From Caballeronia terrestris (GTDB lineage Bacteria > Pseudomonadota > Gammaproteobacteria > Burkholderiales > Burkholderiaceae), in contig NZ_FCOL02000028.1 of NCBI RefSeq assembly GCF_001544515.1, forward strand, positions 19,154-83,153: DNA of 64,000 nucleotides, read 5' to 3'. Made by a program: the position numbers and the translations under genes. The stretch's first letter is position 1. Every line of letters starts with the position of its first letter. The notes below the pieces were generated by a model. That model saw only the letters and a list, made by a program, of their open reading frames with translations. It ran no database searches and had not been told where the DNA came from. Below, piece by piece: positions 26,660 to 35,925 of the stretch.

Positions 26660-27160
26660 TCAAAGCAGGAAGCCGATCGCGCTCAGCGCTTCGGTCGAAT
26701 CGATCAGGCGAATGACCTTCTCGACGAGACGCGGCTCGCCGCTCGTCATGCTGATCCTGTGCGTGAGATCGGCGGCGAAGATGGTCGACACGCCGCGCTT
26801 GTACGCGATGATGATCTGCGACGACTTTACTTCGACGAGGTCCGCGCTATCGCTCGAGAGCGTAAAGCGCGACACGGTTCGTACAGTACGAGCCGCATCC
26901 GACGCGGACGCCGAATAGCCCGAGGTCATGCGCTGCACGCGCTTTTCGCGCATGTCGTGATCGTCGTAAGCGTAGTTCAGCGTAGCCGCGAAATCGGTCG
27001 TGTCCGGGTCGATCGGTACGACATAGAAGCCCGACGGCTCCCACAGATCGAGCCACGCGCGATAGTCGCGGCGATCGAGCAGTTCGGCCTCGCGCCAGAT
27101 GAATCCGATGGCGCGCGTAAAGGTCTGGTGAGAAAAGAGTGCGTTGCGATCGTCCATCAT
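26660..27160 (-). CDS. iacD: Aromatic-ring-hydroxylating dioxygenase, small subunit
   Basis: This 166-residue protein has the SnoaL-like beta-subunit fold of ring-hydroxylating dioxygenases. It has FIWREAELLDRRDYRAWLDLW, typical of the family start, then FYVVPIDPD and MREKRVQRMTSG. It starts at ATG 27160, overlapping the iacC stop (ATGA), so alpha and beta subunits are coupled. With IacC it would form the terminal oxygenase that converts the late iac intermediate to catechol. An ATG 24 bases upstream is in frame but lies inside iacC. Confidence 0.85.
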   Translation of the reverse strand: MMDDRNALFSHQTFTRAIGFIWREAELLDRRDYRAWLDLWEPSGFYVVPIDPDTTDFAATLNYAYDDHDMREKRVQRMTSGYSASASDAARTVRTVSRFTLSSDSADLVEVKSSQIIIAYKRGVSTIFAADLTHRISMTSGEPRLVEKVIRLIDSTEALSAIGFLL

Positions 27161-28440
27161 GCCTGCTCCATCATTGCGCGCCATTGCCTGTAGGCTTCGC
27201 GCATGCCGGTTTCGTCGGTGGCGTGCGCGGTCTTCTCTCCGTTCGGAGCGGTCGTTTCGCGATTGAGTCCGCGGTTCACGAGGATCGGTACATCGGGGCC
27301 CGCGTGTGAGCCGCGCTGCACGCGCTCCCAGGCTTCCGCATCGTCGGGGCTGCCGAAGCCGAACGGACCCTGGAAATGCTCGTGAATGCGCAGACGCACG
27401 CGATTCGCTTCCTCGGGGCCGCCGTCCATCGCGAGCGCGACGTGACGAATCTCCGTTTCTTCCGCCGAGATGGGACGCAGCACGCGGAAAAACGCCATCG
27501 AGAGTGCGAGATTCGGAAAGAGGTTCAGGTTGAAGCCGACGCCCATCAGCGAGCGCACGATGCGGCGTACATCTTCCTGCGTGTGTTTCTCTGCGAGTTG
27601 CGCCGCGAGTTCGTTGAAGCGCTCGGGCAGAGGCGCGCCGTCGTCCTTGTCCAGATCGACGATCTCGGGCACGAGTACCGCAAGACTATGGCCGTTGCCG
27701 AGCGAGCGGCAGAACGCCTGATCGCTCGTCATGAAGCTCGTGATGGCGGCGGCGGTTTCATCGTCGATGGATTTCATCCACGACTTGTGCACGACGGGAA
27801 AGTGATACAGGTCCGTTGTGTTCTCCAACTGGATCTTCCAGTTGCCCTTGAACTTGAACCTGTGCTCGCCATTGGCCTTGATCGGATAGCCCGCGCCTTG
27901 CTTCATGAAGAGATCGATCCAAGGCTTCGCGCCGCCGAGAAAATCTTCGAGCGGTTCGATCGTTTCGTTGAAGCTCGCGAAGATCAGGCCTTGATAGACA
28001 CCGACGCGCAGTTTCTTGAGCGGCAAGTCGCCTTTCTCGCAGACGCCTTCGTAGCCGTCGCCGTAGGGCAGCGCGCGCAACGTGCCGTCGAGCGCGTAGG
28101 ACCAGCTATGGTAGGGACACGTGAAGCCCTTTACGTTGCCCTTGTGCTCTTCGCAGACAGTCGCGCCGCGATGGCGGCAGCGGTTTTGCAGCACGTTCAC
28201 CGCGCCGGTCTTGTCGCGCACGACGATCACCGGCTGGCGGCCGATGGTCGTCGTCACGAAGTCGCCGGGCTTCGGCAACTCGCTTTCATGCGCGACCCAG
28301 ATCCACGTCTTGTAGAAAATGCGGTCGAGTTCGGCTTCGAACAGATCGTGGTCGTAGTAGAGCGAGGGCGCGATGCGGTCGGCCTCTGCGCGCTTGCCGA
28401 GCGCGCTCGTATCGATGGTTTGGTAAGTGGGCGTACTCAT
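27157..28440 (-). CDS. iacC: Rieske non-haem iron oxygenase, large subunit
   Basis: This 427-residue Rieske oxygenase alpha subunit has the [2Fe-2S] motif with ligands Cys88, His90, Cys108 and His111 (CRHRG and CPYHSW). Its mononuclear iron site is Asp210, His213 and His218 in DLYHFPVVH. Both sites are complete. In the iac pathway IacC, with the small subunit IacD and the reductase IacF, acts on the dioxindole-3-acetate branch and leads to catechol. It is divergent from the LysR regulator gene across 155 bases, which suggests regulation by it. Confidence 0.88.
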   Translation of the reverse strand: MSTPTYQTIDTSALGKRAEADRIAPSLYYDHDLFEAELDRIFYKTWIWVAHESELPKPGDFVTTTIGRQPVIVVRDKTGAVNVLQNRCRHRGATVCEEHKGNVKGFTCPYHSWSYALDGTLRALPYGDGYEGVCEKGDLPLKKLRVGVYQGLIFASFNETIEPLEDFLGGAKPWIDLFMKQGAGYPIKANGEHRFKFKGNWKIQLENTTDLYHFPVVHKSWMKSIDDETAAAITSFMTSDQAFCRSLGNGHSLAVLVPEIVDLDKDDGAPLPERFNELAAQLAEKHTQEDVRRIVRSLMGVGFNLNLFPNLALSMAFFRVLRPISAEETEIRHVALAMDGGPEEANRVRLRIHEHFQGPFGFGSPDDAEAWERVQRGSHAGPDVPILVNRGLNRETTAPNGEKTAHATDETGMREAYRQWRAMMEQA

Positions 28441-28595
28441 CTTCGATGTGGGGGTGGGTTAATCGGCGCAACACGAGGACTACATGTTCAGCACATCCTC
28501 TCGTTGACATCAGTCTCGCTTTACGAAGATCATGCGTCAAATCGATTAAAAAACGGGTAGTCAATAAGCCCGGCCGATATCTCGAAGAGTTCGCC

Positions 28596-29516
28596 ATGAC
28601 ATCCATCGACCACGTCGATCTCAATCTGCTGCGCGTTTTCCAGGCAATCGTGGAGGAGCGCAGCCTCACGAAAGCGGGCGAGCGCCTGGCGTTGTCGCAG
28701 CCCGCAGTCAGCTATTCGCTGGGACGCTTGCGGACGTTGTTCGACGATCCGCTCTTCATCCGCACGCGCGCGGGGATGCAGCCGACGCCGGTTGCATTGG
28801 AACTTGCGGAGATCGTCGGGCGCGCACTCGATACCGTGCGCGAAGCGTTGCGCTACGCGGAGCGTTTCGACGCAGCGACGAGCACGCGCACGTTTCGTCT
28901 GTCGCTATCGGACGCGGGTGAAATGGCGTATTTGCCCGCGATATGCGCGGCGCTGCACGACGCTGCGCCGCGCGTTAAGCTCTTCGTCGAGCCGTTGCCC
29001 GTGGAGGAAATCGAAGAGGCGCTGCGTTCGAGCCGGCTCGACTTCGCCATCGGCAATCTGCCTTCGCTGTTGCCGCACACGCGCCATGCGTTGCTGTTCG
29101 AGGAGGCGTACGTGTGCATGACGCGCAAGCGCAAGGGCTTGCCTGCTGGCAACACGCTCAGCCTCGATCAGTTTCTCGCTGCATCGCATGTTCAGGTGCG
29201 CTCGATCGAACACAGCCATCACGCGCTTGACGATGCACTGCGCGCGCAGAGCGTCGGCCGCAACATCTCGCTCGCGTTGCCGCATTTCGTCGCGGTGCCG
29301 GGCGTGCTGGCCGTCACGGATCTGTTTGCCACGCTGCCGGAAAGGCTCGCGCATATCCTCAATCGCGGCGACGCGTTTCGCATCTATGCGCTGCCGGTAG
29401 CATTGCTGAAAGCCGCCGTGACGATGCACTGGCACGAGCACTTTCATGAAGACGAAGGCATCGCATGGATGCGCGGCCTCATGACCGACATCCTCGCAAG
29501 CTTCGAAAAGATGTGA
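28596..29516 (+). CDS. LysR-family regulator of the iac cluster
   Basis: This 306-residue LysR protein has the helix-turn-helix SLTKAGERLALSQPAVSYSL followed by FDDPLFIRTRAGMQPTP, and belongs to the NahR/NodD/LinR branch. That branch often senses aromatic compounds. Start is ATG 28596. It is divergent from iacC/iacD and convergent with iacF (14 bases between the ends). In P. phytofirmans a LysR regulator that responds to dioxindole-3-acetate is described alongside the two-component system. This gene is the best candidate for that role here. Confidence 0.85.
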   Translation: MTSIDHVDLNLLRVFQAIVEERSLTKAGERLALSQPAVSYSLGRLRTLFDDPLFIRTRAGMQPTPVALELAEIVGRALDTVREALRYAERFDAATSTRTFRLSLSDAGEMAYLPAICAALHDAAPRVKLFVEPLPVEEIEEALRSSRLDFAIGNLPSLLPHTRHALLFEEAYVCMTRKRKGLPAGNTLSLDQFLAASHVQVRSIEHSHHALDDALRAQSVGRNISLALPHFVAVPGVLAVTDLFATLPERLAHILNRGDAFRIYALPVALLKAAVTMHWHEHFHEDEGIAWMRGLMTDILASFEKM

Positions 29517-29530
29517 GCCCTTAAGGCCCT

Positions 29531-30499
29531 TCAGAGGTCGAGCACGAGCACGGGGGAGCGCGAGCGCGAAATGCAGCAGCAGATCACGCTGTTGCTCGCG
29601 CGTTCAGCTTTGCTCAGGCAATGGTCTCGATGCTCGGGCTCGCCGCTGACCACGTCGACCATGCACGTTCCGCAGACGCCTTCGCCGCAGGACGTATCGA
29701 CTTCGATGCCGATGGAGGCGAGTGCGTCCACGATTGATGTCTTTGCATCGACGCGAACGGTTTGTCCGCTGCTCGCGAGCTTGACGTCAAAGCTTTCGAG
29801 CGGGGCACCGGCGGCGGTGACAGGCTCCGCTTTGAAGCGCTCCAGATGAATGGCATCGGCGGGCAAGCGCTTTTCTGCGCGTTCAACCACGCGATCCATG
29901 AAGGGCGCCGGACCGCACGTGTAGACGTGCGTGCCGGCGCTTGCTTCACGCAGGCACGTATCAAGTGCGGCCGGCAGGTCTTCGCGCTGCACGCCGAAAT
30001 ACAACTGTACGTGCCGGTTGAACGGGGCTTGGTTGAGCAGCGTCATGAAGGCCGCATGGCTCTCGCCGCGCGCGAAGTAGTGCAGCGTGAAGCGCGCTTT
30101 CCTTGCGACGAGCCGAAACGCCATCGACAGCAGCGGCGTGATGCCGATTCCCGCACCGATCAGGATGTGCTCGCTCGCACTTTCTTCCAGCCGGAACAGA
30201 TTGCGCGGCGCGCCGATCGAAAGTTCGCTGCCGACGCTCACCTCGTCATGCAGCCAGCGCGATCCGCCGCGCGACTCTGCTTCCTTCTTGACCGCGAAGA
30301 CTTGCGACTCGCGGCACTCGGGGTCGCCGCACAACGAGTATTGACGCGTGATGCCCGACGGACTCACGACGTCGATATGCGCGCCGGGCTCGTACCGCTC
30401 GAACGGCAAGCCGTCAAGGCGCGAGATACTGAATGACCGGACGCCGTGCGCTTCCTCGCGCAAGGCGTCCACCCGAACTCTGAGCGTTTGAGCTTGCAT
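29531..30499 (-). CDS. iacF: Oxygenase reductase with FMN, NAD and plant-type [2Fe-2S] domains
   Basis: A 322-residue reductase of the phthalate dioxygenase reductase type. It has an N-terminal flavin domain (with RQYSLCGDPE at about residue 52), an NAD-binding part (LIGAGIGITPLLSMAFRL) and a C-terminal plant-type ferredoxin domain. The cluster cysteines are in DTSCGEGVCGTC and a distal Cys in HRDHCLS. It should pass electrons from NADH to IacC. The gene is convergent with the LysR gene and 105 bases downstream of the start of another transcript region. The product should be soluble and cytoplasmic. Confidence 0.88.
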   Translation of the reverse strand: MQAQTLRVRVDALREEAHGVRSFSISRLDGLPFERYEPGAHIDVVSPSGITRQYSLCGDPECRESQVFAVKKEAESRGGSRWLHDEVSVGSELSIGAPRNLFRLEESASEHILIGAGIGITPLLSMAFRLVARKARFTLHYFARGESHAAFMTLLNQAPFNRHVQLYFGVQREDLPAALDTCLREASAGTHVYTCGPAPFMDRVVERAEKRLPADAIHLERFKAEPVTAAGAPLESFDVKLASSGQTVRVDAKTSIVDALASIGIEVDTSCGEGVCGTCMVDVVSGEPEHRDHCLSKAERASNSVICCCISRSRSPVLVLDL

Positions 30500-30603
30500 G
30501 ATGCCTTCCAGTGCGTTTCTTAAGGACGATGCGTCGAGGTTAGCGTCGTCGTCCGGATAAGGGAAATCGATAAAAAATCGTGGGGCATATCAGTGCGATC
30601 GAT

Positions 30604-32016
30604 TTATTGCGCTGTTTGCGGGGCGCTTGGTAAAGAGGCTTGCGGTTCTTCCACGTTGTCGACACTCACGCGCGAGTGAAGCGATTCGCGATCGAGACTC
30701 GCACTGAAATGCCTGCATCCGAAGAAGAGCAGTAACGCGGCGAGCAACGTCGAGAGGGCGTTCACGGCGGTCATCGAATGACCGACCGCGAGCGGCGAGC
30801 CGAATAGCTTGTCGGTGATGAGCGCGACCAGGGTCGTCCCGAGGCCGAGCCCGATCAGGTTCGAGACGAGCAGGAACAATGCAGAGACCTGTGCGCGGAT
30901 CTGGTTGGGCGCAAGCATCTGCATCGCTGTGGCCGATGTGGGCAGCGGAAACGACGCGAAGAACATCGCCGCGACGAGCCATGCAAGCGACGCACCAAGG
31001 CTCGCGGTCTGCGCAAACGCGATGGCGGGCACGAACATGCAGGCAGCGCCGATGCAGGCCGCGCGCATCGGAGCATCGGCGTGGCCGCGGCGCAGCATCC
31101 AGTCGCTCAACCAGCCGCCGCAGAACACGCCCGCCGTGTTGGCGACAAGCATCACCGTGCCGAGCGTGTAGCCCGCTTCGACCGGCGTGAGGCCGAAGCG
31201 GCGCATATAGAACGCGGGCGTCCAGCTCATGAGGCAGTAGAGCGCCATCGCATAGAACGAGAAGCCAAGGTAATGGCAAAAAAAAGTCTTCCGATGCGAG
31301 CCGATGAAGCGCAATGAATCGGTCATCGATACGCGCTTCACATGTCCTGCGTCATCTTGCGCGAGGCCCTTGCGCGCAGGATCGCGCACGGTCAGCCTGA
31401 AGACGAGCGCAATCAGCAGCCCCGGCAAGCCGACGATGAAAAACGTAATCTGCCACGCGCGCACTTCGCCGAGCACGGGCAGCGTGAACGCGTTCGCATG
31501 CTTGAGCAGCGCGATCACATAACCACCGACGAGAAACGCAATGCCGCCCCCGATGAACGAGCCGAGCGAGTAGATGCCCACCGCGCGTCCGAGCTTCGAT
31601 TTCGGAAAGAGGTCCGCGAGCATCGAGTACGTTCCCGGCGAGAGCGCTGCTTCGCCCACGCCCACGCTCATGCGTGCGACGAACATCTGCGCGAAGCTCT
31701 GGCTCGTGCCGCACGCGGCGGTCGCGACGCTCCACAGCGCGATGCCGCCCGCAATGATGCGCGGACGCGCGAAGCGGTCGGCGAGATAAGCGAGCGGCAT
31801 GCCCATCACCGCGTAGAAGAGCGAGAACGCGAAGCCGTGAAGCAGGCTGAATTGGGTATCGGTGAGATTCAGGTCGCGCTTGATGGGCTCGATCATCAGC
31901 GCGAGGACCTGCCGGTCGATGAACGAGAACACATAAGCCAGCATGCAGATCAACACGACGTACCATTCGTAGGCGTATCGCTTGCCCACGGGCTTCACTG
32001 CGTTCGACGGGTTCAT
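30604..32016 (-). CDS. MFS transporter linked to indole-3-acetate catabolism
   Basis: This 470-residue protein has 12 predicted membrane helices. The first reads VVLICMLAYVFSFIDRQVLAL, with the Spns/aromatic-acid MFS motif FIDRQ, and GVGEAALSPGTYSMLADLFP is a typical family loop. The conserved loop between helices two and three is LADRFARPR. P. phytofirmans iac loci include an MFS gene needed for removal of dioxindole-3-acetate. This one, next to iacF, is a good candidate for that or for uptake of the auxin itself. It could also be an unrelated transporter. The Pro/Glu-rich C-terminal tail is cytoplasmic. Confidence 0.82.
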   Translation of the reverse strand: MNPSNAVKPVGKRYAYEWYVVLICMLAYVFSFIDRQVLALMIEPIKRDLNLTDTQFSLLHGFAFSLFYAVMGMPLAYLADRFARPRIIAGGIALWSVATAACGTSQSFAQMFVARMSVGVGEAALSPGTYSMLADLFPKSKLGRAVGIYSLGSFIGGGIAFLVGGYVIALLKHANAFTLPVLGEVRAWQITFFIVGLPGLLIALVFRLTVRDPARKGLAQDDAGHVKRVSMTDSLRFIGSHRKTFFCHYLGFSFYAMALYCLMSWTPAFYMRRFGLTPVEAGYTLGTVMLVANTAGVFCGGWLSDWMLRRGHADAPMRAACIGAACMFVPAIAFAQTASLGASLAWLVAAMFFASFPLPTSATAMQMLAPNQIRAQVSALFLLVSNLIGLGLGTTLVALITDKLFGSPLAVGHSMTAVNALSTLLAALLLFFGCRHFSASLDRESLHSRVSVDNVEEPQASLPSAPQTAQ

Positions 32017-32365
32017 TCCTTGTCTCCGGTATGGGGCGTGGGAGGCAGTGTCGAGTGGTCGGATATCGGCGTCAAATTCGCCGAAAAGCAGGGCGGTTAT
32101 CAGTGCGGTGGATATTCGCTCGCTTATTGGTTGATTTGCCTTCTTTAATGCTCGGTCGCAGAATTGCCTCCATCAGCAGGCGTTTCACTCGCCTATACAC
32201 GCTCACGCACATTTTGCAATCGTGCATTCTTGGTATTGCGCACAAACCCTAATACAAAGCAAAATTTACGAGCTTGACGCTACGAAATATAAGAACTCAA
32301 TGATTCGTCGCGTCGATGCGCCAAAGAAGAAGCCGTCTGAAGCGACGCGCATTGCTGGAGAACGC
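32017..32365. promoter_or_regulatory. Divergent region between the MFS gene and the AraC-type regulator
   Basis: This 349-base gap is distinctly AT-rich toward the right (32150-32310). It should hold the promoters of the iac transporter and the AraC-type regulator, whose ATG 32366 is preceded by a good ribosome-binding site (ctggag). Frames starting at 32222 or 32300 would extend the regulator upstream but have no such site. I see no clear operator. Confidence 0.4.
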
Positions 32366-33307
32366 ATGTACGTCAATTACGAAACTTTCGAGGATGCCGA
32401 CCGGCACGCGCATGCGCTGTCCGGCTGGGATCAACGCTACGACCAGGTTGGCGAGGGCGTTTTTCGCAGCACCGTCAAGCAGGTTTCGGCAGGCGGAGTG
32501 CAGGTCTTTCAGGAATCCGCGAACGTTCGTGTCGTTCAGTGCGGACAGTTGCCGCCGGGCCGCGCCACGTTCGGCCTCGCACTCTCCGGCGGTGCGCCGT
32601 TCTCGTTTCAGGGCGTGAAGGTCGATCAAAGCGCGCTCATCTTCAGCGACGGCGCCGAGGAATTCCTGCTTCATACACCGCCGGACATGTCGCTGCTCGG
32701 CATCGCCGTCGATACGGATTTGCTCGAATCGTTGGCTGACGTGCAAGGCTTCGACTTCCCGCGCGACGCGCACGCCCAGCAAGTCCTGAGCATTCCGGCC
32801 GCAGCGGGCGCGCGGGTGGGGAGGCGCATCGTGGAGGCCGTCGAAGCGGCGCTCGCGAGGCCCGCGGAACATGGGGGTCCCGATGCGGAGCGGCGCTTTG
32901 CCAACACCGTCACCGAGAGCATTCTGGAACTGCTGACGTTCCACGTGCCGGATCGCGAGGATCGACTCACGCACGCGTGTCGCTCCGAGATCGTTCAGCG
33001 CAGCCATGATCTCTTGCTGTCGCGGCCCGAGCAGCCCGTCTCCGTGATGGATCTGTGCGTGGCGCTGCGCGTGAGCCGGCGCACGATACAGAACAGCTTC
33101 CAGTCCGTCACGCAGATGAACCCCGTCGCGTATCTTCGCGCGGTACGGCTCGCACAGGTTCGGCGGCTCCTCATTGCGACGTCGCAACAGGAAGTGCCGG
33201 TGCGCGAAGCTGCCATGCGCTGGGGATTTTCGAACCTCGGCCACTTCGCGAGCGATTACAAAAGCCATTTCGGCGAGCTTCCTTCGCAGACCTTGCGCGC
33301 TCGTTAA
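32366..33307 (+). CDS. AraC-family transcriptional regulator, likely for the amine dehydrogenase operon
   Basis: A 313-residue AraC/XylS-type regulator. The C-terminal DNA-binding domain has SVMDLCVALRVSRRTIQNSF for the first helix-turn-helix and REAAMRWGFSNLGHFASDY for the second. The N-terminal effector domain is of the EutR-like group, whose members sense amines such as ethanolamine. The gene precedes the amine dehydrogenase operon by 189 bases on the same strand. An amine-responsive activator of that operon is the natural reading. It is divergent from the MFS gene. Confidence 0.85.
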   Translation: MYVNYETFEDADRHAHALSGWDQRYDQVGEGVFRSTVKQVSAGGVQVFQESANVRVVQCGQLPPGRATFGLALSGGAPFSFQGVKVDQSALIFSDGAEEFLLHTPPDMSLLGIAVDTDLLESLADVQGFDFPRDAHAQQVLSIPAAAGARVGRRIVEAVEAALARPAEHGGPDAERRFANTVTESILELLTFHVPDREDRLTHACRSEIVQRSHDLLLSRPEQPVSVMDLCVALRVSRRTIQNSFQSVTQMNPVAYLRAVRLAQVRRLLIATSQQEVPVREAAMRWGFSNLGHFASDYKSHFGELPSQTLRAR

Positions 33308-33496
33308 CCCGTATTAAATCCCCTTAAACCAAGCGTTTTCCTGCTTCGCGGCGACTGTATTAGCACGCCTTCTGAAAGCGCCTGTCTGCGCGCTTTCGAC
33401 TACTCCAAATCGGCACGCACGCGTTGCCGGTTCCGAAGTGCTCTTTTTTATTGACCTCTTTAGAGTCGGTTCGACGATAAACGAGGAGGAGCACAC
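33308..33496 (+). promoter_or_regulatory. Upstream region of the amine dehydrogenase operon
   Basis: This 189-base stretch contains a ttgacc (33451-33456), and 19 bases later a gataaa (33476-33481). Together they form a poor sigma-70-like match with long spacing. The strong ribosome-binding sequence gaggaggag lies just before the start codon at 33497. Since AraC-type activators often work on weak promoters, this is the place to expect the operator. Confidence 0.4.
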
Positions 33497-34666
33497 ATGA
33501 AGCATCGACGGAGGGCCGCTGCGACGGCGGCCGCGATATTGGCCTTGACGTACGGATTGCTCGCGGGCCAATCGCAAGCGAGCGCCGCGGAAAAGCCGGA
33601 AGAACTCACCATAGCGAAGCTGCCAGCGTACAGCCCGCATCGCGTCTTCGTGGCGGACGTTTCGTTCGGCAGCATGACCGATGCGCGCGTTCATGTGTTC
33701 GATGCGGACGCCGGGCGTTTCATGGGCCAGATCGATGCGGGCTTCGCACCGGGCTTCGCGGTGTCGCCGGATCACAAGACGAGCTACGTCGCGACGACCT
33801 ACTTCGCGCGCGGCGGACACGGCGAGCGCACCGACGTGGTCGAGATCATCGACAACGCGACGCTCGACGTGACCGGCGAAATCGTGATTCCGCCCAAGCA
33901 CGCGCAAGCCGTGCCGACGCCCTACAACACGACGCTTTCCGCCGATGGCAGCCGCCTCTACGTATCGAACATCACGCCTTCGACCTCGGTCACGGTGATC
34001 GATACGGCGACGAAGGAAGTCCTCGGTGAAATCGACACGGACGCCTGCGTGCTCGCGTACCCGAGCGGCAACGACCGGTTCACGTCGCTCTGCGAAAGTG
34101 GCAAGGCGCTGACCGTGAAGCTCGATACAGTGGGCAAGGAAGCAAGCCGCCAACTGTCCGACGCCTTCATCGACGTCGATCACGATCCGGCCTTCGTCAA
34201 CGGAGTACGCGACGGCCAGGGCTACGTGTTCACCACGTTCAACGGCAACGTTCGCAGCGCTGATTTCTCCGGCGACAAGGCGGTCTTCGGCGAATCCTGG
34301 TCGTTGGTCGGCGCGGCCGATCGCAAGGCGGGCTGGCGTCCGGGCGGCTTGCAGCAAACGGCACTGCACGCAAAAAATCATCGTCTGTTTGTAGCGATGC
34401 ATCAGGGCGCGGACGGTTCGCACAAGGACCCCGCCACCGAGATCTGGGTCTTCGATACCCAGAGCAAGAAGCGCGTCGCGCGTTGGAAGCTCGCGAAGCA
34501 GAAGATCGATCCGTTTCTCTCCATCGAAGTCAGCGCGGACGAAAAGCCCTTGCTCTATGGCCTCACGCCGACGTCCGATCTCGTAGTGATGGACGCGGCC
34601 ACCGGCAAGTTGCGTCACGTGAGCAAGCAGTTGGGCACGACGTCCACGCTCATCGTCAATCCTTGA
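33497..34666 (+). CDS. aauB: TTQ amine dehydrogenase large (alpha) subunit
   Basis: This 389-residue exported protein is the beta-propeller large subunit of TTQ-dependent amine dehydrogenases (methylamine or aromatic amine type). It has a signal peptide (AAAILALTYGLLAG then SQASA). Family motifs include PHRVFVADVSFGSMTDARVH, the VYNTT-like segment PYNTTLSADGSRLYVSN and LFVAMHQGADGSHKD with the C-terminal propeller strand. Repeated beta blades are visible (VIDTATKEVLGEIDTD, VWVFDTQSKK type). The substrate cannot be told, but the downstream aldehyde dehydrogenase of aromatic type and the iac neighbours point to an aromatic amine. I use the aau name on that basis. Confidence 0.85.
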   Translation: MKHRRRAAATAAAILALTYGLLAGQSQASAAEKPEELTIAKLPAYSPHRVFVADVSFGSMTDARVHVFDADAGRFMGQIDAGFAPGFAVSPDHKTSYVATTYFARGGHGERTDVVEIIDNATLDVTGEIVIPPKHAQAVPTPYNTTLSADGSRLYVSNITPSTSVTVIDTATKEVLGEIDTDACVLAYPSGNDRFTSLCESGKALTVKLDTVGKEASRQLSDAFIDVDHDPAFVNGVRDGQGYVFTTFNGNVRSADFSGDKAVFGESWSLVGAADRKAGWRPGGLQQTALHAKNHRLFVAMHQGADGSHKDPATEIWVFDTQSKKRVARWKLAKQKIDPFLSIEVSADEKPLLYGLTPTSDLVVMDAATGKLRHVSKQLGTTSTLIVNP

Positions 34667-34675
34667 GGTGACGCC

Positions 34676-35233
34676 ATGATCGATCCTGTTGTTCTCATGG
34701 TGTGCATCGCGCTCGCGGCGATCATCGCGCTTTCGAGCGCGGCGCCGAAATGGCGCGAGCCGTCGCGCTTTCGCGAGTCGCTGGAGGCGTTTGCGCTGCT
34801 GCCTTCGTTTGCAGTCGCGCCGCTGTCTTACGTATTGCCGGTGCTCGAAGCGGCTGGCGCGATCGGCCTCTTGTTCGCAAGTACACGCACGCCGAGCGCC
34901 TGCATGTTGATCGCGCTCTTCAGCGGCTTTGCGTCGGCGCTCGCGATCAACGTATGGCGCGGCCACACCGATATCGATTGCGGTTGCTCGGGCCTCTTCG
35001 CCTCTCAGACTGACAAGGCTGCGCCCAAGTCGATCGGCTGGTGGCACGCGGGCCGCGCGGCGATGCTCGCGTTGCTCGTGGCGAGCACCTTGATGCCATC
35101 GACGGGCCGCTCGCTCGTCTGGTTCGACTACCTGAGCGCAGGTGCCTGCACGCTCTTCGCCGTTGCTGCGTGGTTCACGCTCGACGTGTTGCTTGTCAAT
35201 CTTCCCAAGCTCGATTCTCTGAGGAATTCATGA
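34676..35233 (+). CDS. aauE: MauE-family membrane protein for TTQ enzyme maturation
   Basis: This 185-residue protein has about four or five membrane helices and matches MauE, which is required for the small subunit to be processed correctly, probably in disulphide formation. It has the conserved CGCSGLF cysteines in a loop (HTDIDCGCSGLF). It begins 10 bases after the large-subunit gene and its stop overlaps the ATG of the MauD gene. It acts in the inner membrane with MauD. Confidence 0.85.
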   Translation: MIDPVVLMVCIALAAIIALSSAAPKWREPSRFRESLEAFALLPSFAVAPLSYVLPVLEAAGAIGLLFASTRTPSACMLIALFSGFASALAINVWRGHTDIDCGCSGLFASQTDKAAPKSIGWWHAGRAAMLALLVASTLMPSTGRSLVWFDYLSAGACTLFAVAAWFTLDVLLVNLPKLDSLRNS

Positions 35234-35886
35234 TGCAAACCACCCTGATGATTTCGGCCGCGCTCTCGTGGGCCGCACTTCTCGCGCTCGGCGCGATCTG
35301 TCTCGCCCTCGTTCGCCAGGTCGGTATTCTCTATGAACGCATGATGCCAGCGGGCGCGCTGATGATCGATAAAGGCCCGGCTGTCGGCACGATCGCTCCG
35401 ACATTCGAACTGATGGACATAGCGGAACGTCCGGTGAAAGTCGGCGGCCTGTCCGCGAAAAAACGCAACACGCTGGTGTTCTTCCTCTCGCCGACATGCC
35501 CCGTCTGCAAGAAGCTGCTGCCGCTGCTTCCTTCGATCCAGGCGCGCGAAAACGCGACCGATATCGTGCTTGCAAGCGATGGCGACATCACCGAACACGC
35601 AGCGTTCTATCGTAAAACGGGTCTTTCCAAGTATCCGTACGTGCTCTCGCAGGAACTGGGTCTCGCCTATCAGATCGGCAAGCTGCCTTACGCGGTCCTG
35701 CTCGACGACGAAGGCAAAGTGCGTGCGAAGGGTCTCGTCAATACGCGTGAGCATCTGGAAAGCCTGTTCGAAGCGAAGGAGCGCGGCGTCGCCTCGTTGC
35801 AGGAGTTCGTGCACGGCAAGCATGATCATCACGAACATCATGACCATCACGAAGGCCACGAAACGCATGCCGGGCAGCACGCCTGA
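35230..35886 (+). CDS. aauD: MauD-family thioredoxin-like protein for TTQ enzyme maturation, with His-rich tail
   Basis: A 218-residue membrane-anchored thioredoxin-like protein. An N-terminal helix (ISAALSWAALLALGAICLAL) is followed by a periplasmic domain with the redox motif SPTCPVCKKLLP, the CPVC dithiol of MauD. Members assist disulphide formation in the small subunit. Its last 25 residues form an unusual His-rich tail (HDHHEHHDHHEGHETHAG) that could bind metal. The start overlaps the MauE stop (ATGA). Confidence 0.85.
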   Translation: MMQTTLMISAALSWAALLALGAICLALVRQVGILYERMMPAGALMIDKGPAVGTIAPTFELMDIAERPVKVGGLSAKKRNTLVFFLSPTCPVCKKLLPLLPSIQARENATDIVLASDGDITEHAAFYRKTGLSKYPYVLSQELGLAYQIGKLPYAVLLDDEGKVRAKGLVNTREHLESLFEAKERGVASLQEFVHGKHDHHEHHDHHEGHETHAGQHA

Positions 35887-35925
35887 AGCGGCACAACAAT
35901 CATTCAATCGAACAGGTGAGCGTCC

